Of a stretch of 64,000 nucleotides of DNA, positions 1-8,829 are shown in pieces. How positions within the stretch are numbered: the first letter of the stretch is position 1; every line of letters starts with the position of its first letter. This DNA comes from Pseudomonas frederiksbergensis (lineage in GTDB: Bacteria > Pseudomonadota > Gammaproteobacteria > Pseudomonadales > Pseudomonadaceae), in contig NZ_CP142104.1 in the NCBI RefSeq assembly GCF_035751725.1, forward strand, positions 5,332,001-5,396,000, given 5' to 3'. The notes beneath the pieces were generated by a model. It was not told the origin of the DNA, did no database searches, and saw only the letters and a program-made list of their open reading frames with translations. The translations under genes and the position numbers were made by a program.

Positions 1-842
1 TGTTCAGTGGCCGCAAAGTGTCCCTGAAAAACAACCTGTCCCAGAATGAAGCGCAGCAGTATCTCGAAGCGCTCCATAAAACCGGGATCGATGCACGGAT
101 CGAAACCGAACCGTCCCTCCAGTTGAATCTTGGCGAAGTGCAGGAATCGCCCCAGCCGAGTGCACGGCATCCTGAGTCGATCATCGACCCTGCCTCTCCC
201 TACGCGCCTCCACGAGCACAAGTAGGCGAGGCATTTGCCGAATATGGCACGCTAAAGCCCTTCAGCTTCGAAGGACGTATCGGGCGCCTCCGCTACCTGG
301 CCTGGACCATGGTTCTGACCCTGGCCATGCTTCCCCTTGTCGGCCTGGGCTTCTGGCTCGCCACGACCTGGCTGCTCGCTTCCGATTCGATCGCGGGGCT
401 GATTGTCGGCGGCCTGGTCGCCGCCGTCGTCGTGCTGGCGTTTGCCTTTGTGAGCATCCAGTTCAACGTCCAGCGCCTGCATGACCTCGGCTGGTCAGGG
501 TGGTTGTGGCTGATCAACCTCGTTCCATTCGTGGGCAGCATCTTCCCGTTCATCCTCATCATCGCTCCGGGCAATACCGGCGCAAACCAGTACGGCCCGC
601 CTCCTCCGCGCAACACCACGGCGGTCAAGCTGCTGGCGTCGCTTTGGCTGGTGATGATCGTCTTGATTTTCATGGCCACGTTCGCCGGTATCTTCGGAGC
701 CCTCCAGGAGGATTACGACAGCAGCGACGTGAGCAGCTATGAAAGCAGCGAATATAGCGACCAGAGCGCCGAAGAACCCGCGGCGGAGGCAGCCGAGCCC
801 GCCTCGCCTTCTGTAGACTACCAAGAAGAAGAGGAACAATAA
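1..842 (+). CDS. DUF805 family inner-membrane protein, 5' end outside window
   Basis: The reading frame is open from the first bases (FSGRKVSLKNN precedes the first GTG at 18), so the gene almost certainly starts upstream of the window. The visible part has a short soluble N-terminal region and then a DUF805 core with the typical motifs FEGRIGRLRYLAW and RLHDLGWSGWLWL. There are about four hydrophobic segments and a strongly acidic, Ser/Glu-rich C-terminal tail that ends in EEEEQ. DUF805 proteins are inner-membrane proteins of unknown function. The N-terminal extension is common in Pseudomonas homologues. Confidence 0.85.
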   Translation, partial: FSGRKVSLKNNLSQNEAQQYLEALHKTGIDARIETEPSLQLNLGEVQESPQPSARHPESIIDPASPYAPPRAQVGEAFAEYGTLKPFSFEGRIGRLRYLAWTMVLTLAMLPLVGLGFWLATTWLLASDSIAGLIVGGLVAAVVVLAFAFVSIQFNVQRLHDLGWSGWLWLINLVPFVGSIFPFILIIAPGNTGANQYGPPPPRNTTAVKLLASLWLVMIVLIFMATFAGIFGALQEDYDSSDVSSYESSEYSDQSAEEPAAEAAEPASPSVDYQEEEEQ

Positions 843-904
843 GCGTACTTCGCGCCGGTGACTGCCACGTCCAACGGCGCGAAGCCGTTGCGATGGAGAA
901 CTGC

Positions 905-1726
905 ATGACCCGTTACGCTCTGATCACCGGCGCCTCCAGTGGTATCGGCCTGGCCATGGCCGAAGCTCTGGCTCGGCGCGGGCGCAACCTGTTACTGGTA
1001 GCTCGACAGCGCGATCGGCTGGAAAGCATTGCTATCGAACTGACCCAACGATTTGGCGTGGAAGTCCTGTTTCGGGCTTGCGACCTGAGCGAGCCCTTGC
1101 GGCTTTCAGGTTTTCTCCTGGAATTGGAGGACGGCGAGCGACAGATAGACCTGCTGGTCAATTGCGCCGGCATCGGCACCTGCGGTCCGTTCCTGGGCCA
1201 GGACTGGATGACCGAACAAGACCTGATCGAAGTGAATATCCTTGCCCTGACCCGCCTCTGTCATGCAGTAGGCAACAGCATGGCGCTGCACGGAGGCGGC
1301 CAGATTCTCAACGTCGCCTCTATCGCCGCGTTCCAGCCCGGCCCCTGGATGAGCACTTATCACGCCAGCAAGGCCTATGTGTTGCACTTCTCCGAAGCCC
1401 TTCGGATAGAGCTCAGGAAATGCGCAATCAAGGTATCAGTTCTTTGCCCGGGTCCAAACCATGCAGTTTTTTTCGCCAAGGCCCAGGCGGACGAGCAGAA
1501 ACTGCGTAGTAACAAAAAGTCGATGAGCCCTGAAGAAATTGCGCTGTATGCCGTCCGCGCATTGGACCGGGACCGCGCCATCATCATCCCTGGGCGTCGC
1601 AATCGCTTGATCGCCATGCTGCCACGACTCGCGCCGCGCTGGCTGGTTCGAACCCTGGCCGGCATATTCAATAAAACCTGCTACTCACGGTGCCCCCCCT
1701 CCGACCTGAAAACCCGGGCTCGCTGA
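905..1726 (+). CDS. Short-chain dehydrogenase/reductase
   Basis: A classical SDR of about 273 residues. The N-terminal Rossmann nucleotide-binding motif is TGASSGIG, followed by the NCAG-type motif in VNCAGIG. The catalytic Tyr-x-x-x-Lys is YHASK, with the Ser of NVASIA upstream. An in-frame ATG at 893 exists, but GGAGA at 895-899 is well placed only for the ATG at 905, so I chose 905. The substrate cannot be deduced. The C-terminal region is basic and hydrophobic (RLAPRWLVRTLAGIF), as in SDRs that associate with membranes. Confidence 0.85.
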   Translation: MTRYALITGASSGIGLAMAEALARRGRNLLLVARQRDRLESIAIELTQRFGVEVLFRACDLSEPLRLSGFLLELEDGERQIDLLVNCAGIGTCGPFLGQDWMTEQDLIEVNILALTRLCHAVGNSMALHGGGQILNVASIAAFQPGPWMSTYHASKAYVLHFSEALRIELRKCAIKVSVLCPGPNHAVFFAKAQADEQKLRSNKKSMSPEEIALYAVRALDRDRAIIIPGRRNRLIAMLPRLAPRWLVRTLAGIFNKTCYSRCPPSDLKTRAR

Positions 1727-1775
1727 CCGAGCCGGCGGTACACTCGAACTCAACCAATCCAATGGAGATACAGCT

Positions 1776-2114
1776 GTGGATACTCTGTTCACCAAGATCA
1801 TCAGCCGGGAAATCCCGGCCAGGATCCTCTACGAGGATGACCAGGTCCTGGCCTTCCATGACATTGCTCCGCAGGCTCCGGTGCACTTCCTGGTCATCCC
1901 GAAAAAGCCGATCCGCACCCTCAACGACCTGACCGAGGAAGACAAGGGACTGGCCGGACACATCCTGTTCACCGCCCAGCGCCTGGCGCTAGAACTTGGC
2001 TGCGAGGAAGGCTTTCGCGTGGTGATGAACTGCAATGAACTTGGCGGGCAAACTGTCTATCACATTCATATGCATGTGCTGGGACAGCGCCAGATGAACT
2101 GGCCGCCGGGTTGA
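1776..2114 (+). CDS. HIT-family (HinT-like) nucleotide hydrolase
   Basis: A 112-residue histidine-triad protein, the usual length for HinT. The triad is HIHMHVLGQ near the C-terminus, and the start region (DTLFTKIISREIPARILYED) is typical. HinT proteins hydrolyse adenosine phosphoramidates and aminoacyl-adenylates. The start is GTG at 1776, supported by GGAGATA about 6 nt upstream. It lies just upstream of coq7, the same order as in P. aeruginosa. Confidence 0.92.
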   Translation: MDTLFTKIISREIPARILYEDDQVLAFHDIAPQAPVHFLVIPKKPIRTLNDLTEEDKGLAGHILFTAQRLALELGCEEGFRVVMNCNELGGQTVYHIHMHVLGQRQMNWPPG

Positions 2115-2188
2115 TACCCTGACCCAACGCAAATCCTCAGCGGCCGATTGAGTTAAACTGGCCGCCGTGATTTTTTCCGGAGGTACGC

Positions 2189-2836
2189 ATGACTACCCAA
2201 CGTCACTACTCGCCCATTGACCGTTTGCTGCTGCAAGCCGATACCGCGATGCGCACGCTGCTACCCTTCAGTGGCCAGCCGTACCGCCCATCACCGGCAA
2301 TCGTGCAGCCGGACGTGCAGATGAGCGACGAAGAGACTCGCCATGTCGCTGGGCTGATGCGCATCAACCACACCGGTGAAGTTTGCGCCCAGGCCCTTTA
2401 TCAAGGGCAGGCGCTGACGGCAAAACTGCCGCAGGTCCGCGAGGCGATGGAACAGGCCGCCGAAGAAGAAATCGATCACCTGGTCTGGTGTGAGCAACGC
2501 ATCCGCCAACTGGGCAGCCATACCAGCGTGCTGAATCCGTTGTTCTATGGGATGTCCTTCGGGATCGGCGCGGTCGCCGGCTTGATCAGCGATAAAGTCA
2601 GCCTCGGTTTCGTAGCGGCAACCGAGCATCAAGTGTGCAAGCATTTGAATGAACACCTGCAGCAATTGCCGGCCGAGGATGACAAATCCAGGGCGATACT
2701 CGAACAGATGCGCGAGGACGAGGAGCACCACGCGGAAAGCGCGCTCGATGCAGGCGGCTTCCGCTTCCCCGCGCCCGTCAAGTTCGGCATGAGTCTGTTG
2801 GCGAAGGTGATGACCAAGAGCACCTATCGGATCTGA
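2189..2836 (+). CDS. coq7: 3-demethoxyubiquinol 3-hydroxylase (Coq7)
   Basis: A di-iron carboxylate monooxygenase of ubiquinone biosynthesis; it hydroxylates 2-polyprenyl-3-methyl-6-methoxy-1,4-benzoquinol. Length is 215 residues. The paired iron-binding motifs are visible: [28 protein letters not shown] and DEEHHAESA near the C-terminus. A good Shine-Dalgarno (GGAGGT) precedes the ATG. It converges on speD, and the two share a bidirectional terminator at about 2866-2899. Confidence 0.96.
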   Translation: MTTQRHYSPIDRLLLQADTAMRTLLPFSGQPYRPSPAIVQPDVQMSDEETRHVAGLMRINHTGEVCAQALYQGQALTAKLPQVREAMEQAAEEEIDHLVWCEQRIRQLGSHTSVLNPLFYGMSFGIGAVAGLISDKVSLGFVAATEHQVCKHLNEHLQQLPAEDDKSRAILEQMREDEEHHAESALDAGGFRFPAPVKFGMSLLAKVMTKSTYRI

Positions 2837-2865
2837 TAACGGAACCAGCCTCCAGAACCAAAAAA

Positions 2866-2899
2866 GGCGACTGTCCCCAAGGGCAGTCGCCTTTTTTTT
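2866..2899. terminator. Rho-independent terminator between coq7 and speD
   Basis: A perfect inverted repeat (GGCGACTG paired with CAGTCGCC, extended by CCC/GGG) is flanked by an A run on the left and a run of eight T on the right. It can therefore terminate both of the convergent transcripts. Confidence 0.93.
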
Positions 2900-2908
2900 G
2901 CCGAATCC

Positions 2909-3703
2909 TTAGCGCGGCATGTTGCGCGCGTAGAAGATTTCCAGCATTTCGTGCTTCACACGCTCTTCCACCTGGCCACGCTGCTCGATAGACAGGTTGC
3001 TGGTGGCGTCACCGAACAGGTAGTTATCCAGTTCGAAGTCCTTGAGGAGCATTTTCGTGTGGAACAGGTTTTCCTGGTACACGTTCACGTCGGTCATCTG
3101 GTACGCGTCGCGAGTGTCCTCGGACAGATAGTTCTGAATCGAGTTGATCTCATGATCGATGAAGTGCTTGTGGCCTTCCACGTCCCGGGTAAACCCACGC
3201 ACGCGATAATCCACGGTCACAATATCGGAATCGAACTGGTGAATCAGGAAGTTGAGTGCCTTGAGCGGTGAAATGACGCCACAGGTCGACACATCGATGT
3301 CCACTCGGAACGTCGCGATACCGTCCACCGGATGGATTTCCGGATAGGTATGTACCGTGATGTGGCTCTTGTCGAGGTGTGCCAGGATAATTTCAGGCAA
3401 CGGACCCGGCGACTCTTCGATCTGGCTGTCGGTCGGTGTCACCGGCTCTTCCGAGATCAGAATGGTCACGCTGGCGCCCTGGGGTTCATAGTCCTGACTG
3501 GCGATGTTCAGGATGTTGGCACCAATGATATCGACAACTTCAGTGAGGATCTGCGTGAGGCGCTTGGCGTTGTACTCTTTATTGATGTACTCGACGTAGG
3601 CCTGCTGGTCTTGCGGGGTTTCCGCATAGCAGATGTCATAGATGTTGAAGCTCAAGGTCTTTGTCAGGTTATTGAACCCATGGAGCTTGAGTTTGCTTTT
3701 CAC
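2909..3703 (-). CDS. speD: S-adenosylmethionine decarboxylase proenzyme (SpeD)
   Basis: This pyruvoyl enzyme makes decarboxylated SAM for spermidine synthesis. The 264-residue product starts at GTG 3703 ([12 protein letters not shown]), the conserved start of Pseudomonas SpeD. The frame stays open upstream, but that extension (positions 3704-3856) looks non-coding. The self-cleavage site is the Lys-Ser in [14 protein letters not shown]; the Ser becomes the pyruvoyl group. Convergent with coq7. Confidence 0.95.
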   Translation of the reverse strand: MKSKLKLHGFNNLTKTLSFNIYDICYAETPQDQQAYVEYINKEYNAKRLTQILTEVVDIIGANILNIASQDYEPQGASVTILISEEPVTPTDSQIEESPGPLPEIILAHLDKSHITVHTYPEIHPVDGIATFRVDIDVSTCGVISPLKALNFLIHQFDSDIVTVDYRVRGFTRDVEGHKHFIDHEINSIQNYLSEDTRDAYQMTDVNVYQENLFHTKMLLKDFELDNYLFGDATSNLSIEQRGQVEERVKHEMLEIFYARNMPR

Positions 3704-3941
3704 CGTTTGAAAACTCTCTGTGTATTGCGGCCCGGCCGCGTGATCAAGCATGCCCGTCAGATGCGAACGACGCACCTGCGTAGGACGGTTAACACCTCTT
3801 CGCGATGGCGATTTTGGTTGTCTGTCCAGGCAAATGACCGACCACTGGCCGATCACCGCCCTGAAAAAAGTGGCGCATTATGCAGACGTCAGCTTCTGAT
3901 CGCCAGAGCTTGCACCGCTTTTGTGATGGTTGGATGTCGAT

Positions 3942-4364
3942 TCAACCCAATTCGATGATTTCATAATCGTGAGTGATTTCAACACCTGCTGCGCCGAGCA
4001 TGATCGAAGCTGAGCAGTACTTCTCCGCCGACAACTCAATGGCGCGCTTGACCTGGGCTTCCTTCAGCCCCCGGCCCTTAACCACGAAATGCATGTGGAT
4101 CTTGGTAAATACCTTCGGGTCTTCGGTCGCACGCTCCGCTTCAAGGAAAGCCTCACAACTCTCGACCGCCTGGCGTGATTTCTTGAGGATGCTGACCACG
4201 TCGAAGTTACTGCAGCCACCCACACCCAGCAGCAGCATTTCCATCGGCCGGACACCCAGGTTACGACCTCCAGCTTCTGGCGGGCCGTCCATGACGACCA
4301 CATGACCGCTGCCCGATTCACCGAGGAACATGGCTTCGCCAGCCCATTGGATGCGTGCCTTCAT
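3942..4364 (-). CDS. OsmC family protein (YhfA-like)
   Basis: A 140-residue OsmC/Ohr-fold protein with two conserved cysteine contexts, [12 protein letters not shown] and [11 protein letters not shown]. In Ohr/OsmC proteins such cysteines form the thiol peroxidase centre. I chose the ATG at 4364 ([13 protein letters not shown]); the upstream extension is not family-like. It is divergent from vfr, just as yhfA lies next to crp in E. coli, so the OsmC-crp pairing is ancient. The physiological substrate is not known. Confidence 0.9.
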   Translation of the reverse strand: MKARIQWAGEAMFLGESGSGHVVVMDGPPEAGGRNLGVRPMEMLLLGVGGCSNFDVVSILKKSRQAVESCEAFLEAERATEDPKVFTKIHMHFVVKGRGLKEAQVKRAIELSAEKYCSASIMLGAAGVEITHDYEIIELG

Positions 4365-4598
4365 CGCCAAGACTCCACTGTCAAAAAAAGGGGGCGCCAG
4401 CTTAGCACACCACCCTGCAGTGGCAGCTGTCGCCTTGGGACAGCGGGGCGGATACCGCCAAGTAAATTCTCGAATCAATTTTGGACGCCTCTGTTAAGCT
4501 GGCGCCCAATCACTGGCGTATTGCCAGCTTTTAGCGAAAGCTATTCGCATCCACAAAAAATCAAACCAACACACCGCGCAGTTTTCCGGGACACAACC
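4365..4598. promoter_or_regulatory. Divergent promoter region OsmC-like gene / vfr
   Basis: This 234-bp intergenic stretch must hold the promoters of both divergent genes. It contains a near repeat of CTGGCG (about 4499-4504 and 4513-4518). I cannot assign -35/-10 boxes or a Vfr operator with confidence. Confidence 0.5.
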
Positions 4599-5243
4599 AT
4601 GGTTGCCATTACTCCCACGTCCAAGATCAAGAACCTCGACAAACTCTTGATGCATTGCCAGCGTCGCCGCTACCCCGCCAAGCAAAACATCATCTGCGCG
4701 GGCGATCGTTCCGACACGCTGTTTTTTATCATCAAGGGTTCGGTCACTATCCTGATCGAAGATGATGACGGACGAGAGATGATCATTGCCTACCTCAACT
4801 CCGGGGATTTTTTTGGCGAGCTGGGGTTGTTTGAGCAGGCGGGGAGAGAGCAGGAACGCAGTGCCTGGGTGCGAGCCAAAATCGAATGCGATGTTGCTGA
4901 AATCAGCTACAGCAAATTCAGGGAGCTGTCGCAGCAGGACCCGGATATCCTTTACGTCCTCAGCGGACAAATCGCACAGCGCCTGCGCAACACCACTCGC
5001 AAAGTCGGCGACCTCGCCTTCTTTGATGTCACCGGCCGCGTCGCTCGCTGCTTATTGGAATTGTGCAAGCAGCCCGACGCGATGACCCATCCGGATGGCA
5101 TGCAAATCAAAGTGACCCGCCAGGAAATCGGCCGAATCGTGGGCTGTTCGCGGGAAATGGTCGGTCGTGTGCTCAAGGATCTGGAAGAACGCAACCTGGT
5201 CAGCGTCAAAGGCAAGACCATGGTGGTATTCGGAACCCGCTAA
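4599..5243 (+). CDS. vfr: cAMP-activated global regulator Vfr (Crp family)
   Basis: A 214-residue Crp homologue, the same length as P. aeruginosa Vfr and closely matching it by eye. The N-terminal cyclic-nucleotide-binding domain includes [11 protein letters not shown] and the cAMP phosphate-binding ERSAWVRAK. The C-terminal helix-turn-helix is [26 protein letters not shown]. In P. aeruginosa, Vfr controls virulence, type IV pili and quorum sensing. The start is the ATG at 4599 (MVAITPTSK). The stop codon overlaps the end of the convergent lipoate-ligase-like gene. Confidence 0.96.
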   Translation: MVAITPTSKIKNLDKLLMHCQRRRYPAKQNIICAGDRSDTLFFIIKGSVTILIEDDDGREMIIAYLNSGDFFGELGLFEQAGREQERSAWVRAKIECDVAEISYSKFRELSQQDPDILYVLSGQIAQRLRNTTRKVGDLAFFDVTGRVARCLLELCKQPDAMTHPDGMQIKVTRQEIGRIVGCSREMVGRVLKDLEERNLVSVKGKTMVVFGTR

Positions 5244-5935
5244 AGGCGGTCGAGCAGGTCCTGGTATAGCGTTTCAAGCCGTTCCAGCGCATGAGGTGCC
5301 GGGTACTTTTCATGGAGGGCGATGTGGCTCTCGGCGCGCACGCGCTGATCCAGGCCACACGCCTCGTTGAAACGATTGACCGCCGCGACCATGCCCTCGC
5401 GTTCGTCCTCCAGCAACAGCGCGCCATGCACCAGCCCTACCGGGCGTTGCCCGCCTTTGCTCTGTCGCCAGCGCTGCGCGGTGCCGACCATCTTCCGACC
5501 GTCGAGATTGACGTTGAAACGCCCATCACAAAATGCGCCCTCCACTTCACCCAGCGAAGCGACCCCGCCCAACTCATCGAGCAACTGGCAGATGGGATCA
5601 CACAACCGACGATAGGCGGTTTCGATCCGACCGTGATCGCCTTCGCTTCGCGGTGGTGCGTAGACCAGGGCGATATTGACGGTAGCGCCTGACTGAGGCA
5701 CCGGCTCGCCACCCGTTTCGCGCAGGAGCACCGGCCACCCGTTGGCCGCCGAAACCTCACAGGCCAGTTCGAAGCCCGGCAAGCGGCTCAAGCGCCGCGG
5801 CATGACCAACGCACGGTCGCTGGGTTGCCAGAACAGCAAGCCGAACTCAGCGTCGCCGGCGCAAATGCTGGCCAGCAGATCCTGTTCGGCTTGCAGGCCG
5901 TTTTCGACAGTGAAGGCAATGGCTGGAGGCATCAT
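5240..5935 (-). CDS. Lipoate-protein ligase A-like (BPL/LPL domain) protein
   Basis: A 231-residue BPL/LPL-fold protein. It has an RRLSR-like segment, the glycine-rich [20 protein letters not shown] (compare the RRxSGGGAVxHD region of LplA) and [13 protein letters not shown], where the Lys is the one that binds the lipoyl group in LplA. It is shorter than full LplA and lacks its C-terminal accessory domain. Real lipoylation activity is uncertain. Its ATG overlaps the trpC stop by 1 nt (TGATG), so it is probably the last cistron of the trp operon. Its stop overlaps vfr by 4 bp, tail to tail. Confidence 0.82.
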   Translation of the reverse strand: MMPPAIAFTVENGLQAEQDLLASICAGDAEFGLLFWQPSDRALVMPRRLSRLPGFELACEVSAANGWPVLLRETGGEPVPQSGATVNIALVYAPPRSEGDHGRIETAYRRLCDPICQLLDELGGVASLGEVEGAFCDGRFNVNLDGRKMVGTAQRWRQSKGGQRPVGLVHGALLLEDEREGMVAAVNRFNEACGLDQRVRAESHIALHEKYPAPHALERLETLYQDLLDRL

Positions 5936-6771
5936 CAGTCCAGCGTCGAACCGCTCACCGGAACGCCGCGCTCGGGGAAAAACAACCGCTGCAACTCCAT
6001 GCCAGGGTTTTCGGCCCGCATGAACGCTTCGCCTACCAGGAACGAATAGACATCGCTGACTTCCATCAACTCGACATCGGCCCGGTTAAGGATACCGCTC
6101 TCCGTGATGACCAGACGATCACGCGGGATGCGTGGCAGCAGGTCCAAGGTAGTTTCCAGGCTGACTTCAAAGGTATGCAGATTGCGATTGTTCACGCCTA
6201 CCAGCTTGGTATCCAGGGTCTTGAGGGCCCGCTCCAACTCGTCGCCGTCATGGACTTCCACCAATACGTCCAGGCCGACGTCCTTGGCGACCGCAGCCAA
6301 CTCGGCCATTTTCACGTCGTCCAGCGCCGAGACGATCAACAGCACGCAATCGGCGCCCAACGCCCGCGCCTCGACGATCTGGTAGGGATCGATCATGAAG
6401 TCCTTGCGGATCACCGGCAGCTTGCATGCAGCTCGAGCCTGCTTGAGGTAATCGTCGGCACCCTGGAAAAAATCGACATCGGTCAGCACCGAAAGGCAGG
6501 TGGCGCCGCCTTTTTCGTAGCTCTTGGCAATGTCGGCCGGAACGAAGTTCTCCCGGATCACGCCCTTGCTGGGAGAGGCCTTTTTTATCTCGGCAATCAC
6601 CGCCGGCTGCTTTCTTTTCGCCTGGTCGATCAGTGCCTGGGCAAAGCCGCGAGGCGCATCTGCCGAACGCGCGAGGGTTTCCAACTCGGCCAGACTGACC
6701 CGGGCAATGCGCTCGGCGACCTCCTGCCTTTTGCGAGCCAGAATGTTTTCCAGAACTGTTGGCACGCTCAT
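5935..6771 (-). CDS. trpC: Indole-3-glycerol phosphate synthase (TrpC)
   Basis: This single-function TrpC of 278 residues closes the indole ring from CdRP in tryptophan synthesis. The TIM-barrel motifs are clear: [13 protein letters not shown] (catalytic Lys), [27 protein letters not shown] and ITESGI. The start overlaps the trpD stop by 4 nt, so translation is coupled within trpGDC. Confidence 0.97.
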   Translation of the reverse strand: MSVPTVLENILARKRQEVAERIARVSLAELETLARSADAPRGFAQALIDQAKRKQPAVIAEIKKASPSKGVIRENFVPADIAKSYEKGGATCLSVLTDVDFFQGADDYLKQARAACKLPVIRKDFMIDPYQIVEARALGADCVLLIVSALDDVKMAELAAVAKDVGLDVLVEVHDGDELERALKTLDTKLVGVNNRNLHTFEVSLETTLDLLPRIPRDRLVITESGILNRADVELMEVSDVYSFLVGEAFMRAENPGMELQRLFFPERGVPVSGSTLD

Positions 6772-7817
6772 CCTTCATTCTCCACTTTGAATACGGCGGT
6801 AAACGCGCCCAATTCTTCCAGTTTTTCCCTGGCCAGGCCGGTGTGCAACGCATCATGGGCGAGCTCGACACCTTGCTTGAGGCTGCTGGCGTGATCGGCG
6901 GCATACAACGCGGCACCCGCATTGAGCATGATCATTTCCGCAGCTTTCTGGCCATTCTCGGTTTTACGACGCCCCAAGGCGTCGCGAATCAACTCCAGCG
7001 ACTGGGCCGGCCCATCCACCGCCAGGCCATGCAGGCTCTGGCTCTTCATGCCCAGGTCTTCAGGTTCGACCCAATATTCGGTGATCTGATCATTTTTCAG
7101 CTCAGCCACGAAGGTCGGCGCCGCCAGGCTGAATTCATCCAGGCCATCCTTCGAATGGACCACCAGCACGTGCTTGCTGCCCAGGCGCTGCAGGACCTCG
7201 GCCAAAGGGCGGCACAACGCCTGGCTGAATACGCCGACGACCTGATGCTTCACACCGGCCGGATTCGTAAGCGGGCCGAGCATGTTGAACAGCGTGCGCA
7301 AACCCAGTTCGCGACGGGGCGCAGCAGCATGTTTCATGGCGCTATGGTGGGTCTGGGCGAACATGAAGCCGATGCCGACGTTATCGATACAGCGAGCCAC
7401 CTGGACCGGTGTCAGGTTCAGGTAGATACCGGCAGCCTCCAGCAGGTCGGCGCTGCCGCTCTTGCCCGAGACCGCTCGATTGCCATGCTTGGCGACGGTG
7501 CAACCAGCTGCAGCAACGACAAACGACGCGGCGGTGGAAACGTTGAAGATATTGGCGCCATCACCGCCGGTACCCACCACGTCCACCACGCCGTCCAGCG
7601 TCTTGAGTTCGACCTTGTCCGCCAGCTCTCGCATGGTCGTGACCGCACCGACGATTTCGTCGATGCTCTCGCTCTTCATGCGCATGGCCATCATGAACGC
7701 GCCGATCTGCGCGTCTGTGCACTGGCCAGTCATGATCTCGCGCATCACGTCGCGCATCTCGTCGGTACTCAGGTCGAGCTGGCCGACGATACGGTTCAGG
7801 GCTGTCTTGATGTCCAT
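6768..7817 (-). CDS. trpD: Anthranilate phosphoribosyltransferase (TrpD)
   Basis: A 349-residue enzyme that joins anthranilate and PRPP. The family motifs [15 protein letters not shown] (PRPP-binding) and [20 protein letters not shown] are complete. It lies 9 bp downstream of trpG and overlaps trpC by 4 nt (ATGA). TrpD and TrpG are separate proteins, as usual in Pseudomonas. Confidence 0.97.
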   Translation of the reverse strand: MDIKTALNRIVGQLDLSTDEMRDVMREIMTGQCTDAQIGAFMMAMRMKSESIDEIVGAVTTMRELADKVELKTLDGVVDVVGTGGDGANIFNVSTAASFVVAAAGCTVAKHGNRAVSGKSGSADLLEAAGIYLNLTPVQVARCIDNVGIGFMFAQTHHSAMKHAAAPRRELGLRTLFNMLGPLTNPAGVKHQVVGVFSQALCRPLAEVLQRLGSKHVLVVHSKDGLDEFSLAAPTFVAELKNDQITEYWVEPEDLGMKSQSLHGLAVDGPAQSLELIRDALGRRKTENGQKAAEMIMLNAGAALYAADHASSLKQGVELAHDALHTGLAREKLEELGAFTAVFKVENEG

Positions 7818-7826
7818 GAAAAGTCC

Positions 7827-8420
7827 TTAGCGCGTGCCGCCGGTTTGTTTGAGGAAGTTGGCGAACAGCTCGTGGCCCTGTTCAGTGAGGATAGACTCGG
7901 GGTGAAATTGCACACCTTCGATATTTAACGTCTTGTGTCGCAGGCCCATGATTTCATCCACCGAGCCGTCTTCGAGCTGGGTCCAGGCGGTCAATTCCAG
8001 GCATTCCGGCAATGTCTCACGCTTGACGATCAAAGAATGGTAGCGAGTGACGGTAAGCGGATGGTTCAGGCCCTCGAAAACACCCTTGTCTTCGTGGAAG
8101 ACCGGACTGGTCTTGCCATGCATGACTTGTCGGGCGCGCACGACGTCGCCACCAAACGCCTGGCCGATGGACTGGTGGCCCAGGCAGACGCCGAGTATCG
8201 GCAACTTGCCGGCAAAATACTTGATAGCCTCGATGGAGACGCCCGCTTCGGTCGGCGTGCATGGGCCAGGCGAGACCACGATGCGCTCAGGCTTGAGGGC
8301 CTCGATTTCGGCGATGGTCAGCTCGTCGTTGCGCACTACCTTGACCTCGGAGCCCAGCTCGCCAAGGTATTGCACAACGTTGTAGGTAAAGGAGTCGTAG
8401 TTATCGATCATCAGCAACAT
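7827..8420 (-). CDS. trpG: Anthranilate synthase glutamine amidotransferase subunit (TrpG)
   Basis: A class I glutamine amidotransferase of 197 residues that supplies ammonia to TrpE. The catalytic triad is visible: Cys in [11 protein letters not shown], and His and Glu in GVQFHPESI. The N-terminus is [14 protein letters not shown]. It is the first structural gene of trpGDC and is preceded by a leader region with a Trp-containing leader peptide (8582-8668). It may also serve folate (PabA) synthesis, since many bacterial TrpG proteins are amphibolic. Confidence 0.96.
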   Translation of the reverse strand: MLLMIDNYDSFTYNVVQYLGELGSEVKVVRNDELTIAEIEALKPERIVVSPGPCTPTEAGVSIEAIKYFAGKLPILGVCLGHQSIGQAFGGDVVRARQVMHGKTSPVFHEDKGVFEGLNHPLTVTRYHSLIVKRETLPECLELTAWTQLEDGSVDEIMGLRHKTLNIEGVQFHPESILTEQGHELFANFLKQTGGTR

Positions 8421-8581
8421 GGCGTAAACAACCTATTGAATACACTGACTTGGAATACAGCCTTCGAAGAGTGACCCGCACGGTGCTGCGCTGGGCATCA
8501 CAGCGATGCGCCTGCAAAGCGGTTTTCAAGCGGGTAAAGAAGGCAAATCGGTACAAGTCCGGCGTAGCCGGCATGGAACGT
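8421..8581 (-). promoter_or_regulatory. trpGDC attenuator leader, distal part
   Basis: The untranslated leader between the leader-peptide stop and trpG. Just after that stop is a short GC-rich hairpin, CCGGC-GTA-GCCGG (8559-8571). The trpE leader has an equivalent, which suggests an attenuator element. Attenuation of trpE and trpGDC is established in P. putida. A good U tract is not visible, so the exact terminator fold is uncertain. Confidence 0.6.
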
Positions 8582-8668
8582 TCAGGCGCGCCAACGCCAG
8601 CGGGCGTGAGCCTTGATCAATTGATTCAGAAATTTGCTGACAATCGACACGGGGAAAGTCTCGTTCAT
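8582..8668 (-). CDS. trpGDC leader peptide with WRW control codons
   Basis: A 28-codon open frame on the minus strand starts MNETFPVSIV and ends HARWRWRA, then stop. Two Trp codons separated by one Arg codon are a classic attenuation signature. A GGAAC Shine-Dalgarno lies 4 nt before the ATG. The last 24 nt (8582-8605) are identical to the end of gph (12355-12378), upstream of trpE. Role inferred: ribosome stalling when charged tRNA-Trp is scarce lets transcription continue into trpG. Confidence 0.8.
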   Translation of the reverse strand: MNETFPVSIVSKFLNQLIKAHARWRWRA

Positions 8669-8829
8669 ACGTTCCGGCACAGTAACTTAGCTGGGCGGAG
8701 CACGCAATAAGACGGGCCCGCAGGGCCTCTAAACAATCACGATGCCAGCCGACGGGTGGCAGAGCGCGGGAGGCATTTGGTACTGTCGTTTCGTTTCTCT
8801 ATAAAAACAAGATTGAAAAGGACCTTCTC

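Noticed and set aside
8450..8710. Open frame on the + strand in the trpG leader
   Set aside because: It runs antisense to the trp leader peptide and hairpin, and has no start signals.
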